Shown here piece by piece: positions 44,889-57,182 of a stretch of 64,000 bases of DNA. The first letter of the stretch is position 1, and each line of letters begins with the position of its first letter. The stretch is from Aquilaria yunnanensis (taxonomy: Eukaryota; Streptophyta; Magnoliopsida; Malvales; Thymelaeaceae), in contig CM077595.1 in assembly GCA_039654915.1 (NCBI GenBank), forward strand, positions 44,981,501-45,045,500, given 5' to 3'. The notes under the pieces are model-generated. The model saw only the letters and a program-made list of their open reading frames with translations. It was not told the origin of the DNA and made no database searches. The translations under genes and the position numbers were made by a program.

Positions 44889-46210
44889 ATGGTGGCCACG
44901 AGAAGAGGGGAACCACCCTAAAGGGCTCTTACTGAACATAGGCAAGAAAGAAATGGAAAGGAAAGGAAGTATCAGGGCCAACTTAGGGCACCAAACCTTG
45001 AAGTGCCATAGATTTGGTTGGAGTTTCAAAGGAACTTAGCTCTAATAAATGAAAACTTAGTAAGGCTGATACAAGTACAACCACAATGACAACCAGCTCA
45101 AAATGTACAGTAACAAGTGTAAGAGGAGACTAGGAACCCATCTGAATATGTTACTTCTAGAAGATCAAAAGACACAATTGATGAAACTGTTGAGGTGGAA
45201 GATGAGGATAGTAGAAATCTAAGAGGAAGAAGAGTGAGATATGAGGTTGGTCAGGTGCCAGGGCTAATCACTAAGTCTATGACCATTCCTCCACTAGGAA
45301 TGAGATTATGGAAGGCCGTTGACGGAAGAGTAGGACCAAAAAGAGCTAAGGAGTGGTTAATCTTCATAGAAATTTTTTTGATAGGAAGCCACTCAAATCG
45401 ACCAAGAAAGTGTCACTGGCTACTTATAATTTAGTAGGCATTGGAAAAATGTGGGGAAGGAGCACCAGAGATAGATATGTTGTCTAAAGGGGCAGAAGGG
45501 CAGAAGAAGATTTAGAGATGAACTGGCCAGTGTTCACTCATCTTTCTCAGGAGTAGTATGTGAATGATGCCATGATGGACATGAAACAAGGTTGAATTTG
45601 ATGCTTTAAGGCAGGACAACCTGAGTGTCCTAGAGTATGAGCACAAATTCAATCGGTTTGTGAGGTATGCTCGTCAGTATCAGGGACTGGAAGAGTTGAA
45701 GGCTAGGAGATTTGTTAGGGGCTTAAGATCAGACATCAGAAGGGTTGTGAGGCCATTTGGAGCAGTGACATATTATGAGGCAGTCCAAAAAGGCCTATTG
45801 GTAAAGCAAGAGGAGTATGAAAGTAGGTACTTTCCCAGTGGACCTGGGGAAAGTAGCCACACAGGAGGCAAGCGGAAGAAGCCACCACATGGCAATGAAA
45901 TTGCCAAGTGTTCCTATCTAAGTGGTGTGGGCAAGGTTAAGAGGAAGCCCCATGGCTTAAGGTGCCTTAAGTGTAAGACGTTTTATGGGAAGAAACCTTG
46001 TTACCTTGACAACCAGGCGTGGCTGAGATGTGGTGCAATCATTGGATCAAAGATTGCCCACATGCTCAAGAAAGAAGACTAGAAGACCAAGGTCTAGTGA
46101 GACCTCCTTAAGCACCCAGGGAGGGACAACAGAGACTAGCTTCTCCAGTGCCATGCCCTTGAGTGCAAAGAGCTGGCAGAGTGTTCAGATGGAGAGACCA
46201 AAGTCACCAC
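44889..46210 (+). pseudogene. H2 gag (broken)
   Basis: Starts at the ATG at 44889 (MVATRRGEPP), matching H1 gag, and meets a stop within a few codons. Later blocks are readable in several frames: the acidic linker near 45195, GPKRAKEWLIFIEIFL, the block around 45660 (RYARQYQGLEELKARRFVRG) and the zinc-knuckle region CLKCKTFYGKKPC with a degenerate second knuckle (about 45960-46080). Multiple frameshifts and stops. Confidence 0.87.
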
Positions 46211-46652
46211 AGCAGGGAGAAGCACTAAGAGGTAACATTTACTTAAATGAAGTGCTTGTTATTGTTCTGTTTGATACTAATGTATCTGTATCTACAGTTT
46301 CTAGGAAATTTGTTGATGCCATGAAGTTGCCCACTGAAATCATGCCTATGATATCCTTAGTGAAACAACAGGTAGTTAATGTCTTGTCACTAATGATCTA
46401 TCTAAGGATTGTGAGCTAGTAGTAGGAAAGGCTAAGGTTATGACTAATCTGCTAGTGTTAGATATTCCTAAGTATGATATAGTTCTACGTATGAATTGGA
46501 TTGCTATAAATAACATAAGAACTAATTGTGCTAAAAGGGAAATCACGTTGCCTGATGGTGAACTGCATGTATTTGTGAACTCTAGGGAGTTAGCGTATGA
46601 AATGCATGGCATGGAACTAAGGGTATTAAATGAAATACCTATGATTTTTTAG
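46211..46652 (+). pseudogene. H2 aspartic protease (broken)
   Basis: Reads LNEVLVIVLFDTNVSVSTVS, where the active-site DTGA has become DTNV, then KLPTEIMPMISLV. A frameshift near 46375-46440 leads to MTNLLVLDIPKYDIVLRMNW. Both the active-site change and the frameshift make it inactive. Confidence 0.87.
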
Positions 46653-48110
46653 CATGATTACTGTTACGCATTTAATGGCTTGGATTGTGATGAACATGTG
46701 GACAAAATACCTGTAGTGAGAGACTTGCCACAAGTCATTCCTAAAGATCTATTAGGTATTCCTCCACCAAGGGAGATTCAGTTTGAGATCAAGCTCCAAC
46801 TAGGAGCTAGTCCAATATCCATTCTTCCTTACAAAATGCCTATTACAAAGATGAATGAGCTCAAGAAACAACTTGATGAACTTCTTGAAAAAGGGTTCAT
46901 AAGGCCAAGTGTTTCATTGTGGGGAGCTCCAGTGCTCTTTGTGAGGAAGAAGGATGGATCATTGAGACTATGCATTGACTACAGGAAGCTTAATGCAGTG
47001 ATTATCAAGAACAAGTATCCAATCCCAAGGATTGAGGATGTATTTGATCAACTCAAGGGAGCTAAGATTTTCTCCAAGATAGATTTGAGATCTGGATACT
47101 TTCAGTTGAGAGTAAAGAAAATGGATATTCGAAAGACTGCATTCAGGAAAAGATATAGGCATTATGAGTACACAGTTATGTCTTTTGGTTTGACTAATGC
47201 CCCAGTTGCTTTCATGGACCTGATGAATAGCTTGTTTAGACCATATCTGGATAAATTTGGGGTTATGTTCATTGATGACATCCTAGTGTATTCTAAGGAT
47301 GAAAATGAACATGAACATCATTTCAAGATTGTATTAAAGACTTTGTTGGAACGTCAGCTTTTTGCTGATTTATCCAAGTTTCAGTTCTGGATAAAATAAG
47401 TTTTTTTCCTATGACATGTTATAGATGGACAAGGCCTTAAGGCAGACCCTAAAATGAGCAAGGCACTGTAAAGGGAATTAGAATTTTTAGGATTAGTTAG
47501 ATACTATAGAAATTTTGTATCAGCATTCTCAATGATTACCTCAGCTCTTACTCATCTAACAAAGAAAGGCCAAAGGTTTGAGTGGGCTAAGAAATGTGAA
47601 AAGAGTTTCTAAGAGGTCAAGAAGAGGTTGATTGAAGCTCAAGTATTGATTATTCCTGATCCAAGAAAGCCCTACATCATCTATACAGATGCATCTAGAT
47701 ATGGGTTAGGTTGTGTACTTATGCAAGAGAGAAATGTCATTGATTATGGGTCAAGATAGTTGAGACCTCATGAGCAAAATTATCCTACCCATGACCTAGA
47801 ACTAGTAGTAGTGTTTTTTGCTTTGAACTAATGGAGGCACTACTTGATAGGTAGTTCCTTTGTAATCTACACTGACCATAAAAGCCTAAAGTTCTTGTTC
47901 ACTCAAAAAGAGTTGAACATGAGGCAAGAAAGATGGTTAGAGTATGTTGAAGACTATGACTGTAGCGTAGAGTATATAGAGGGCAAAGGAAATTTGGTCA
48001 TAGATGCCTTGAGTAGGAAACACACATACCTTCTGTAAAGAGGATCCATAGTTGATCATGATGAGCAGAATAGTCTACTATGCCTATCGCATAAGTGGCA
48101 GAAATGGTAG
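46653..48110 (+). pseudogene. H2 reverse transcriptase and RNase H (RT open, RNase H broken)
   Basis: The RT frame 46680-47399 is open for 239 codons: [55 protein letters not shown] stop at 47397 ends it. The thumb and RNase H follow with stops where H1 has Gln codons (for example about 47610, 47757 and 47828) but with YTDASRYGLG and [13 protein letters not shown] readable, ending [14 protein letters not shown] (to 48038). The integrase deletion junction is at 48111-48115. Confidence 0.9.
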
Positions 48111-48749
48111 GAAGCATTATATGGAAGATGGTGGATGACACCCACTATTGGGTGGAAGCTTTAGACAGCTAGAGTTGGGTTCTGAAATCATTGAGGAAAC
48201 TACTACCAAGATCAAGAAAATTTAGGAAAGATTCAAACAGCCAATGAAAGAACTACAACCTATGTGACTAAAAGAAAAATAGACTTGGAGTTTGAGATCG
48301 GTGACAACGTTTGGCTAAAAGTTGCACCAGCTAAAGGCACTATTGGATTTGGTAGAAGATCCAAGTTAGCTCCAAGATATATAGGTCCTTATGAGATCTT
48401 GGACAGAGTTGATAAGGTAGCATATAGGTTAGTTCCACCCCCAAGCATGTCAAGTCTTCATAATGTATTCTTCATCAATATGCTTAAGAAGTGTCTATTG
48501 TACACAAAGCATTCTATTGTAATGGAAGACATAGAGTTGGAACCTAACTTGACATATCAAGGGAAACCAATAGCTATCTTAGCCAAGGATACCAGAAAGT
48601 TAAGGAACAAGCTTATTCCCATGGTCAAAGCTCAATTGTCACACCACTTTAGAAGAGAGCCAACCTGGGAAACTGAGAAAGAAATGCAAGAGAGATATCC
48701 AGAAGTGTACGTCAAGCTAAACGCAATTTTGGAGGACCAAAATTTTTAA
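48111..48749 (+). pseudogene. H2 integrase C-terminus and chromodomain-like tail after a deletion
   Basis: Starts at the deletion junction with EALYGR, then an open stretch 48264-48749: [46 protein letters not shown] and a tail with EPTWETEKEMQERYP. Compared with H1 (32096-32951) the zinc-binding module and the DDE core are gone, so no functional integrase could be made. Confidence 0.9.
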
Positions 48750-48760
48750 GGGGGGGAGAA
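48748..48760 (+). other. Polypurine tract of element H2
   Basis: AAGGGGGGGAGAA directly before the 3' LTR start TGTTACC. Confidence 0.92.
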
Positions 48761-51700
48761 TGTTACCAATTTCACAAAATGGGAAAATTATAGCATAGGG
48801 ACCTAAACTTGTATGCTTTAATTTTCACCATAGTGTATGAAATGTGAAGTGTAAAGTATTCAATATACACTCCCCTAAGTGGCACGAACAATGATAATTT
48901 GGTCCTTAAGAAAGCATTGGCATATTGCCTAATTTTCAAGTAACCTGTGGACTAAATTGTAGGGTTACAAAAGTTAGGTACTCAATTGTAAAAATTTCTA
49001 AAGATGGCTACGAAAAGGACATGGATGGAATTATGAACAAAGGACATGGATGGAATTAAGCATATTGTTGGGGACCAAAGTGCTCAAGGAGGCAAAGTTG
49101 GTCATTTAATGCTTAAGGACACTTAAGGGCTTAAGTGTCCCAAATTTCTCTAAATGTGAAATGACCCTTGACCAATGTTCAAATAGGTCAAAAACTGTTA
49201 TTTTCCCATCCCAAATGGTTGGTAGAAATGTTGTTCAAGTGTGGCTTAAAGTTTGCAAAATTTGCAATCATGCCATTACTTAAGACCAAGAAAGAAATAG
49301 AGTTGAAAAAAATCATTTCTCCCCATTTTAATCCAAAAATTTGACCTCCACTTTCTAGGGTTCTTCCTTCAACTCCTCCACATCCCTCCATAGCCACCTT
49401 ACTACAAACAGTAAACAGAAGGCAAGAGAAGACAATGAAAGCATCAAGGAAGACAATAAACCTAGTTTTTGGGTTTATCTAAGGTTTATTGCATTTCTAG
49501 CAAAGGGTAATAAATTATCTTGCTCTCATGGGATGTTTACTATATTTCCAAGCATCCATAGAGTTAGGGCTAAGCTTGGAAGAGAGCTATGAGCTTGATG
49601 AACCAAGCTTAGTGAAGGGAGTGCAATTAGTGAAGGTTTTGTGACCTCGTTGAAGTGCACTGTGGTGGCAACGAATTTAAGGGTTTCTAGAGCCCAAAGT
49701 TAGTACTAACTAGTGCTAAAACTCTCCTAAGGTCAAGCTTATGCTTTAGGATGGCTTCCATAGTGACCTACTTATGTTTATTACATGTTTTATGGACTAA
49801 CCAATGAATGTTGTTGCTGCCGCATACATGTGTTTGTTGTTTGTGTTTGATTGCTGCACTTGGATGCTCTATATTGGATATTTGCATTGTGTTTTCTTTT
49901 ATTTTAGTGTCTTTCAATGTAGATGATTGCTAAAGGTTACATTACCATAGTGTTAAAGTGTTCTCCTTACTAAGTTTCTCCATGAAACTTACCTCCCCTC
50001 AAATTTGCCCATTTCAGGTGAAGTAGAAAGATAACATTAAAACTGACCTTTCTCATTTTAGTTTTCATCTTAAATTTTAGGTACATGAAATTACATGTGT
50101 CTAGTTATGATCTGGAATTTTTTGTGATTTTAGGAGTACATTGGTTATGTTTAGTGATGGTGCTTATTGTGTTATGCAGCAGCTGTCCAGCATCCTATTT
50201 TGGAGTGCATTGTGTCTCACGCATCGCCTGTGACTTGGGTATGTATCTTTAGCTATGTTAAGGCCATGAAATAGTGCATGGATTCATGTAAAGGTAAGGC
50301 ATGTAAATTTAGAACAAGTATGTGAACATTTGATGTTGGTTTTGCCATGTATGTGAAGGTGGTGCACAAGCTGTCTAAGTGTGAATGATTGGGTGCTTGT
50401 TTGTAAATTCTATTTTGACCACATAAAGTATTGATGGGTTTCGGGAGCCAAATAGTGCAGCAGAATTTAACTGAAACCCTCTAGGATCCAAGTGAAACGG
50501 GGTAAACTGGGTGTTCAAAAATTTTCATACCTAATCTTCGGTTGAGATCTCTCACTCAATTGTAGAGTCGAATCACAAAACCTGAATAGTTCAGGTGTTC
50601 AGGCTCTCTATGGTATCCACACAAGCCTCTCAGGATCACCACACTTCCACCACGTCCCGGCAGATGCGTTTCTCTTGCACTCGCAGTGCTAGCTTGCATC
50701 CTCCAAGGAATTGCAAGAGAAGAGTGCGGTTGTCCTTTTGGGAGGCTAGGGCAAGGAGACCTCCGAATTTCTCACTTAAAAGTTGTATTTATAGTGAGAC
50801 TCAACTTCCAGGCCTAATGGGTTTCAAAGCCCTAATCCAATTAGGATTTAATTTCGGGCTTAATAATGGCTCAACTATTGGGCCCATTATTAATACGAAA
50901 TTATTGTGAAACCAAAACCCAAATTATTAGCCCATGCACTCTAATGATCCAAATAGCTATATGTGTGCGACCCAATAGGCTCTTACCACGTTGGCAATGA
51001 TCATAAATCACATTTATGATCATAAGCAATAAGCGGTGTCTAGCAACACATCATTGCTACCCAAGTGACAAGATTGTCGATGATTCGACTAAACCTTTAT
51101 GATCATCACCGATATATACCATTGTCCCTTTGTCCAAGATATCAAGACTAAGCACGAGACATGGAATGTGTCACTCTCGTATAGCCCAATCTTTGGTTTC
51201 TTGATTACCGAGTAGACTAACTTAAACTGATGACATTGATATCGTATATCAACTCATCCAAGCATGGCCATGCATTTTCTAAGTCTCACTCTATCAAGGG
51301 GCTAGAAGATATCACTCCCGTTACATAGGAGGGACAAATCCCATCTTGATCATACAAATCCCTCCGCATGATATGTGACATACCCAATGACCTCCTTCAA
51401 GTTCACTCAGGTACGAGCAACAAACAAAGTATCAAAGTATGTGACTCACATGTAGGGAACCTTGATGATCTTAGGTCGAAGGACTACATATACCATGATC
51501 ACTATGAGAATCACTTATGACACTCATATAACGATCCATGTAGTGTTCTCATGGTGGGTCGGTCCAGTACACATGTTCTACAACTTGTACCCATATGTAG
51601 ACTACATATCTCATATTAGTCTCCACATATGCTAGTCGTTATGTATTATTGCAACCCGCTCCACAATAATACTAGACCAGGGACGTTTAAGAATATCATT

Positions 51701-52606
51701 ATTCTAGGGTTACAATTATGTTTGTTAAGTTACGCAGAAACAAAACAACAAACATAATTGCTGGATTAATGTCTTAATAAAATATCATGGCTCAATGTGT
51801 AAAAATACAATCATCTCATGATTGGCTTTTGGGCACAACACTAACAAGTATCTCTATGAAAGAGAATGTAATTTTGATGTGTATTGTACATGAATGGGAT
51901 AGCCTTGGAGGGCTTACTCCTTGTGAATGAAGTGTTTGCACATTTATGAAATTTTGTATGGGCATAATGGTCATAAAGTGGATAGAATTTGGACCCTGCA
52001 CTCAAAGTTCTTTATCTCCCTATGTAGATTGAATATTGGTATGAAAGTTTGACCATACATAGAGTATATTTAGAGGTTTAACTGGGATTTGGAATTCCTG
52101 CATTTGGATCTCCATAGCCAAGGTTATGACTTTTCAAATTTGGCTAGTTTACTGTTCTTTTCATCAGAATTTTGTAACCAAATTCAAAAATCCAACACTT
52201 GGTCCATAGCTATTAATGTAAAACCAAATTCCTTGGTCTGGTCTAAGTTTCTACTTGATAATGGAGAAAAGAAAATATGGGGGTACATGCCTAGATTAAT
52301 ATAGTTTTTTTAGGGAAGTTTGGGTGCAGTGGTTAGAAACATGAACTTAACAAGATTGCCTGATGTGTGGTAGCCAGGATTAAAACTTGTGCTAGTATTT
52401 TTCTTCCTTGCTGCCATGATGTGCATAAAATAGGAATATGTGTGCAATGGTTGGACCAATATGCATGTATTCACATAGTGGCCAAGAAGGCCACATGGGT
52501 ATGCACTTTAAGGGTATTGTTCTTATGGCCTACACGACATACCAATCCTGGGATTTTAAATACACAATTTTGGCACCATAACTGGACTATCCTAGAATGG
52601 GCAACA
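48761..52606 (+). repeat. 3' LTR of element H2, split by solo copia LTR 3
   Basis: First part 48761-50430, second part 51852-52606 (one copy of agtat excluded). Without the insert it is about 2.4 kb, like the 5' LTR. It begins TGTTACCAATTTCACAAAAT and ends GGGCAACA. Confidence 0.92.
50431..51846 (-). repeat. Solo copia LTR 3 with perfect target duplication AGTAT
   Basis: A 1416-bp copy of the B/C/D-family LTR, same orientation as B and D, TGATGGGTTTCGGGAG...CACTAACA on the plus strand. AGTAT flanks it at 50426-50430 and 51847-51851, and H2 LTR sequence continues on both sides. No internal element sequence is present. Confidence 0.94.
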
Positions 52607-52611
52607 ATAGG

Positions 52612-52958
52612 GTCAATGATGGCCATGTTATTTTTTGGTATCAAAGTTTAGAGTTTAATTCATAGATATTAGAGGCTAAGATTGAGATCTAGTTATGGAA
52701 GTCCATGTGCTAGGGTAGTTAGTACTGACGAACATCTATAGAATGTCATCCGACATTGGTTGTAGGTTGCTTTGGTTGACACTAGGTCAAGAGCTTTGAC
52801 AGCTAAGGAACTTGGTGAAGGTTCTAGTGATCTATTTATGAAAAGGTTGGATGAGATATCCAAGGTGCTTTAGGGGTTAACTTAGACTATGGCACAAGTG
52901 GCACAAGGCATGACTACTATTATGAATCAGTTGTTCCAAGATCAAGAGGATAAAGAAG
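52612..52958 (+). other. End of the E3 LTR, primer-binding-like site and leader
   Basis: Bases 52612-52630 finish the E3 LTR (ccatgtta corresponds to the family end ccgtgtca). Five bases later TGGTATCAAAG (52636-52646) matches the initiator-Met site except for one G to A change. The rest is leader without a supported gene. Confidence 0.72.
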
Positions 52959-53491
52959 TTGTCCAAGAAGAAAATGACCAAGGGAATGAACTATCCCAAG
53001 GTCAAGAGAGGCATGCGAAGCACCAACAAGTGCCTAGGGCCTATGAGAGAAGATGCTTATAAGCAAGAGGAGGAGTTGGAGGTCTTGGAGGCTTCAAGGA
53101 GAGGAGAAACCTTGCATCAGATAAGGTTGCTTGAAAAGTTTAAGACTATTGATCCACCTAGTTTTGATGGGATAGGTGACCCTGATCAAGCTAAGGATTG
53201 GTTATCCAGGATGGATCAAACTATTCATATGTAGAGGCTATAAATCAAAGCAGATAATGGCCTTAGGACCTCTCTTTTTTAAAGGAAGGGCTAGTCTTTG
53301 GTGGGATGATGTGATGGAGATGTTGAGGGAGAGTGATGGTACTCACCTAGAGCACAAGAAAAAGGTGCTCAAGTGGTAAGACTTTGAGAAGAAGTTCTGA
53401 CAGGAATACATCGGTGAAGTTGCACAAGATTAGAGAAGGATCTAGTTTGAGAACGTGGTTTAGGGAGAAATGTTTGTAAAGGAGTATGAGC
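52959..53491 (+). pseudogene. E3 gag, N-terminal part (broken)
   Basis: A charged linker is followed by LLEKFKTIDPPSFDGIGDPD and QAKDWLSRMDQTIHM (to 53234), then in shifted frames YKSKQIMALGPLFFKGRASL and WWDDV, and finally GEMFVKEYEL. These are successive blocks of the gypsy capsid region (PP.FDG..DP..A..WL ... F.L.G.A..WW ... V.EYE). In-frame stops occur near 53232, 53279 and 53379. Homology ends exactly at 53491. Confidence 0.8.
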
Positions 53492-54224
53492 TGTAATGCC
53501 TTTAAATTCCTATGTGATAGGTCTTGGTCTATGAAGATTAAAGGTTTAAGAAATGTGAATGACTTAAGAGTTAGGCTTATTGAACTTCGGAAATAATGTT
53601 TTGAATAAAGTTTGAGTGTAGTTTGGATGATGATTTAAGGAGTTAAAGGACTAAATTGTACGATTATTTGGGTGCTTAATTTGGAGGAATCTATTACTTG
53701 GGAGGCTAAGTGTTTCACGTAAAATTTACACTTGCCTAAGTTAATTAACCCACTTTTAAGGACACTTGGCCATGTCCGGTTCTTGCTTGCTTCCACTTGA
53801 CTATCTTCCTCCCTAACCGATTGACTCCACCATGGTTGAAGGCTTGAGCTCGCATTCATGGTGAATTCATGAAGTTTTAAGCACAACCAAGACCAACTAA
53901 GGAATTGCTTGTGAGTTTTGGTGGATTCATGCACCAATTGAGTTAAGGAGGTGGTTTAGAGCTACAAGGAGTCAAGGAAAGCACAATTCAAGCTTCCAAG
54001 CTTTTGGCCAATGAGACTTGCTAAGTCAAGGTAAGGATTCATTATACTCACTAAGTTCCATGGTGAATCTATGTTAGATTAGTGAGTAATTGGGCTCTTA
54101 GGTGATGGAATTGAAACCAAGGGATCCTAAGGAGGCTATAAGGGCTATGGTTGTTAGACAACTAAGTGTAGGATTGCTCATTAACAAAGGATTGGAAAGT
54201 ATTAGGGCTAGGGATTGAGGAGGC
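53492..54224 (+). repeat. Fragment I: probable start of another LTR
   Basis: A 733-bp non-coding stretch that begins TGTAATGCCTTTAAATTCC exactly where E3 gag stops and ends where copia element C begins. It resembles the U3/R part of long gypsy LTRs, including aagtcaaggtaagg near 54023-54036. The LTR end, primer-binding site and orientation cannot be verified because C and D cover the rest. No supported gene; frames here are unassigned. Confidence 0.45.
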
Positions 54225-55639
54225 CGTTAGTGTTGTGCCCAAAAAGCCAATCATGAGATGATTGTATTTTTGCACATTGAGTCATGATATTTTAATAAGG
54301 CATTAATCCAGCAATTATGTATGTTCTTCTATTTCTGCGTAACGTAACAAACATAATTGTAACCCTAGAATAATGATATTCTTAAACGTCCCTGGTCTAG
54401 TATTATTGTAGAGCGGGTTGCAACAATACATAATGACTAGCATATGTGGAGACTAATATGAGATACCCAGTCTCCATATGGGTACAAGTTGGAGAACTTG
54501 TGTACTGGACCAACCCACCATGAGAACACTACATGGACCGTTATGTGAGTGTCATAAGTGATCCTCATAGTGATCATGGTATATGTAGTCCTTCGACCTA
54601 AGATCACCAAGGCTCCCTACATGTGAGCCACATACTTTGATACTTTCCTTTGTTGCTCGAAACTGATTGAACTTGTAGGAGGTCATTGGGTATGTCACAT
54701 ATCATGCGGAGGGATTTGTATGATCATGATGGGATTTGTCCCTCCTATGTAACGGGAGTGATATCTTCTGGCCCCTTGATAGAGTGAGACTTAGAAAATG
54801 CATGGTCATGCTTGGATGAGTTGATATACGATATCAATGTCATCAGTTTAAGTTCGTCTACTCGGTAATCAAGAAACCAAAGATTGGGCTATACGAGAGT
54901 GACACATTCCATGTCTCGTGCTTAGTCTTGATATCTTGGACAAAAGGACAATGGCATATATCAGTGATGATCATAAAGGTTTAGTCGAATCACCGACAAT
55001 CTTGTCACTTGGGTAGCAATGATGTGTTGCTAGACACCGCTCATTGCTTATGATCATAAATGTGATTTATGATCATTGCCAACATGGCAAGAGCCTATTG
55101 GGTCACACACATAGGGCTATTTGGATCATTAGAGTGCATGGGCTAATAAGTTGGGTTATGGTTTCACTTTAATTTTGTATTAATAATGGGCCAAAGAGTT
55201 GAGCCATTATTAAGCCCGAAATTAAATCCTAATTGGATTAGGGCTTTGAAACCCATTAGGCCTGGAAGTTGAGTCTCACTATAAATACAACTTTTAGTGA
55301 GAAATTCGTAGGTCTCCTTGCCCTAGCCTCCCAAAAGGACAGCCGCACTCTTCTCTTGCAATTCCTTGGAGGACGTAAGCTAGCACTGCGAGTGCAAGAG
55401 AAACGCATCTGCCGGGATGTGATTGAAGTGTGGTGATCCCGAGACGCTCGTGTGGATACCGTAGAGAGCTTGAACACGTCAACTGTTCAAGTTTTGTGAT
55501 TCGACTCTATAGTTGAGTAAGAGATCTCAATCAAAAATTAGGTATGAAATTTTCGAACACCCAGTTTACCCCGTTTCACTTGGATCCTGGAGGCTTTCGG
55601 TTAAAGTCCGCTGTGCTGTTTGGCTCTCGAAACCCAACA
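54225..55639 (+). repeat. 5' LTR of copia element C
   Basis: 1415 bp, starting CGTTAGTGTTGTGCCC (first T of the family changed to C) and ending GAAACCCAACA. TATA box at 55280-55287 (TATAAATA). The U3 palindrome ATGATCATAAAT is present near 55056. Confidence 0.93.
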
Positions 55640-55640
55640 G

Positions 55641-55652
55641 TGGTATCAGAGC
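55641..55652 (+). other. Primer-binding site of copia element C
   Basis: TGGTATCAGAGC, one base after the LTR end. Confidence 0.95.
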
Positions 55653-57182
55653 TACTGGTGAAACCCTAAATCAAGATTGATGTTGAATCGCATGATGTTA
55701 TGTGTTCAGTTGCTTTTCGGGCATGATTAATTAAATTGATTCATGTTGCATGAAACCGGAACTCGTAATGAACATATGACATATATGAAGAAATGACACA
55801 AATTGGTTAATGAGATTAACCCGAAATTGATAGGCATGAGATACCTATATGGATTAGGATTCTTGCAATAGTTGAAAAAACCCCAGCTTTGTTCGGATTC
55901 AGCCTGTTCGGGCACCGAAAGTAAGGTATTTTTGGTGGCTCAAATGGAGGAGTCTCGGATGCCTACTTGCTCGAAATACAAGATTTCAGGCTAAGCAATT
56001 GTAAGACAATTTTTTGCACCGGGGGGCGCTGCCCCCTGCAAGGGCGGCTCCCCTTGACACCATCCGCTAACCGGTCAGCGGAACCACCGCCCGTTGACCG
56101 GCCAGCGGGACCGCCGTATGCGAAGCGCCACATAAATAAAAACTGGTTAATCAATGCGCAAAAATTGGCATGCATCTTTGTTGAATGAGATTTGACATGA
56201 TATGCTGATTGGTGTTTGAAGCATGGTGCATGGTTATGGCCCTTGATTGGTTGTACTTGTAAATACGGCCTGCGAGTCGTGCCTTCTCTTGTTACTCTCA
56301 TTGGACATTCTCTTCTCACCTTACTCCCCTCGAATGTAACTCGAGGTTTATATTGTTGGTGTAATGGTGCATTATGGGATCGTCCAAGTTGGTTTGTCCA
56401 AGGATCATCCAAGGTGGTATGTCCAAGGAGGTGACAACAAAAGGGCAACCAAGAAAGGAAGAGAAGGAGCTTGTGAAGACTAGTTTCTTTTCCTAGGCTT
56501 TTATGATATTCTCATTGGCTTGAGAATATCACATAGTTTGGGCTATAACCATGTCACATTTATGTTCTTGTAAGCATGATATGCATGTTTTATATTTGTA
56601 TGTGATGCATGTATAAAACAACCGTAGATAACAAATTGGTGAGATCAAAAGAAAAAATCGCTCAAACAAATATTAAGTCATTAAATGTGATGCCTTCCAA
56701 ATGTTGGCACTCGTCAAGACCTTGATCAACATTAGGTGGGTTTGCCAAAGCAAAGCACCTATGTTCATCTTGGTAAGGCGTGATGGGATAATAGTGATAT
56801 CCAAACTGCTAACTTTGGGTTCGACTTAACTAAGTCATCCTAATAGGATTAAGGACTTAGAGGCATAGAGTTGGGCTTAAGTTCATGAGATGAGCTTGGA
56901 CAAGTGTTGTTCACCCAACTATCCAAGAGTTGCATAGGATGCAATTGGCAAGCAGTTGCTTACCTAAATAACTGTAACTTGAGAAACAAGCCAAAGCTGA
57001 CTCAGGTTATGGTCAAATATCGATCTTGGTTCACTAGAATACCTTAGCGCTGAGGTGTTCCGAAATAATATCGAGGGTTATTATTTTGAGGAAAATAGTG
57101 GGAGTATCGTTTAATAAAAGTCCTTATTAAATGAATTAAAATACATGACTCTTATACTGCATATTTACTGTTGTAGATAACC
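55653..57182 (+). other. Untranslated leader of copia element C
   Basis: Matches the leader of B in reverse orientation. The GC-rich island is at 56016-56129 and contains a hairpin with a GC-only stem (56021-56037) and repeats of the type ccggtcagcgg / ccggccagcgg. The hairpin before gag is at 57110-57131. Short frames at 55967-56188 and 56216-56434 are not preserved in B. Confidence 0.82.
57110..57131 (+). promoter_or_regulatory. Conserved hairpin upstream of gag (element C copy)
   Basis: TTTAATAA and TTATTAAA arms with loop aagtcc, ending 51 bases before the gag ATG at 57183. Identical arms are found in B and D. Confidence 0.5.

Larger units (their letters stand above)
42288..52606 (+). 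mobile_element. Element H2: sibling of H1 with an integrase deletion
   Basis: LTRs at 42288-44719 and 48761-52606 (the latter interrupted by solo copia LTR 3), primer-binding site, gag, protease, RT, RNase H, a truncated integrase and a polypurine tract. Flanks gcagg (42283-42287) and atagg (52607-52611) match at three of five positions and differ by two transitions, fitting an aged target duplication. The E3 LTR resumes right after, confirming the borders. About 851 bp of integrase present in H1 are missing. Confidence 0.92.
39901..53491 (+). mobile_element. Element E3: E-family gypsy element, 5' part only
   Basis: A 5' LTR related to E's (39901-42287 plus 52612-52630) is split by H2. It is followed by a primer-binding-like site (52636-52646), a leader and a broken gag that ends abruptly at 53491, where LTR-like fragment I begins. 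Protease and pol are not in the window. The bases before the LTR are gttag. Confidence 0.82.
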
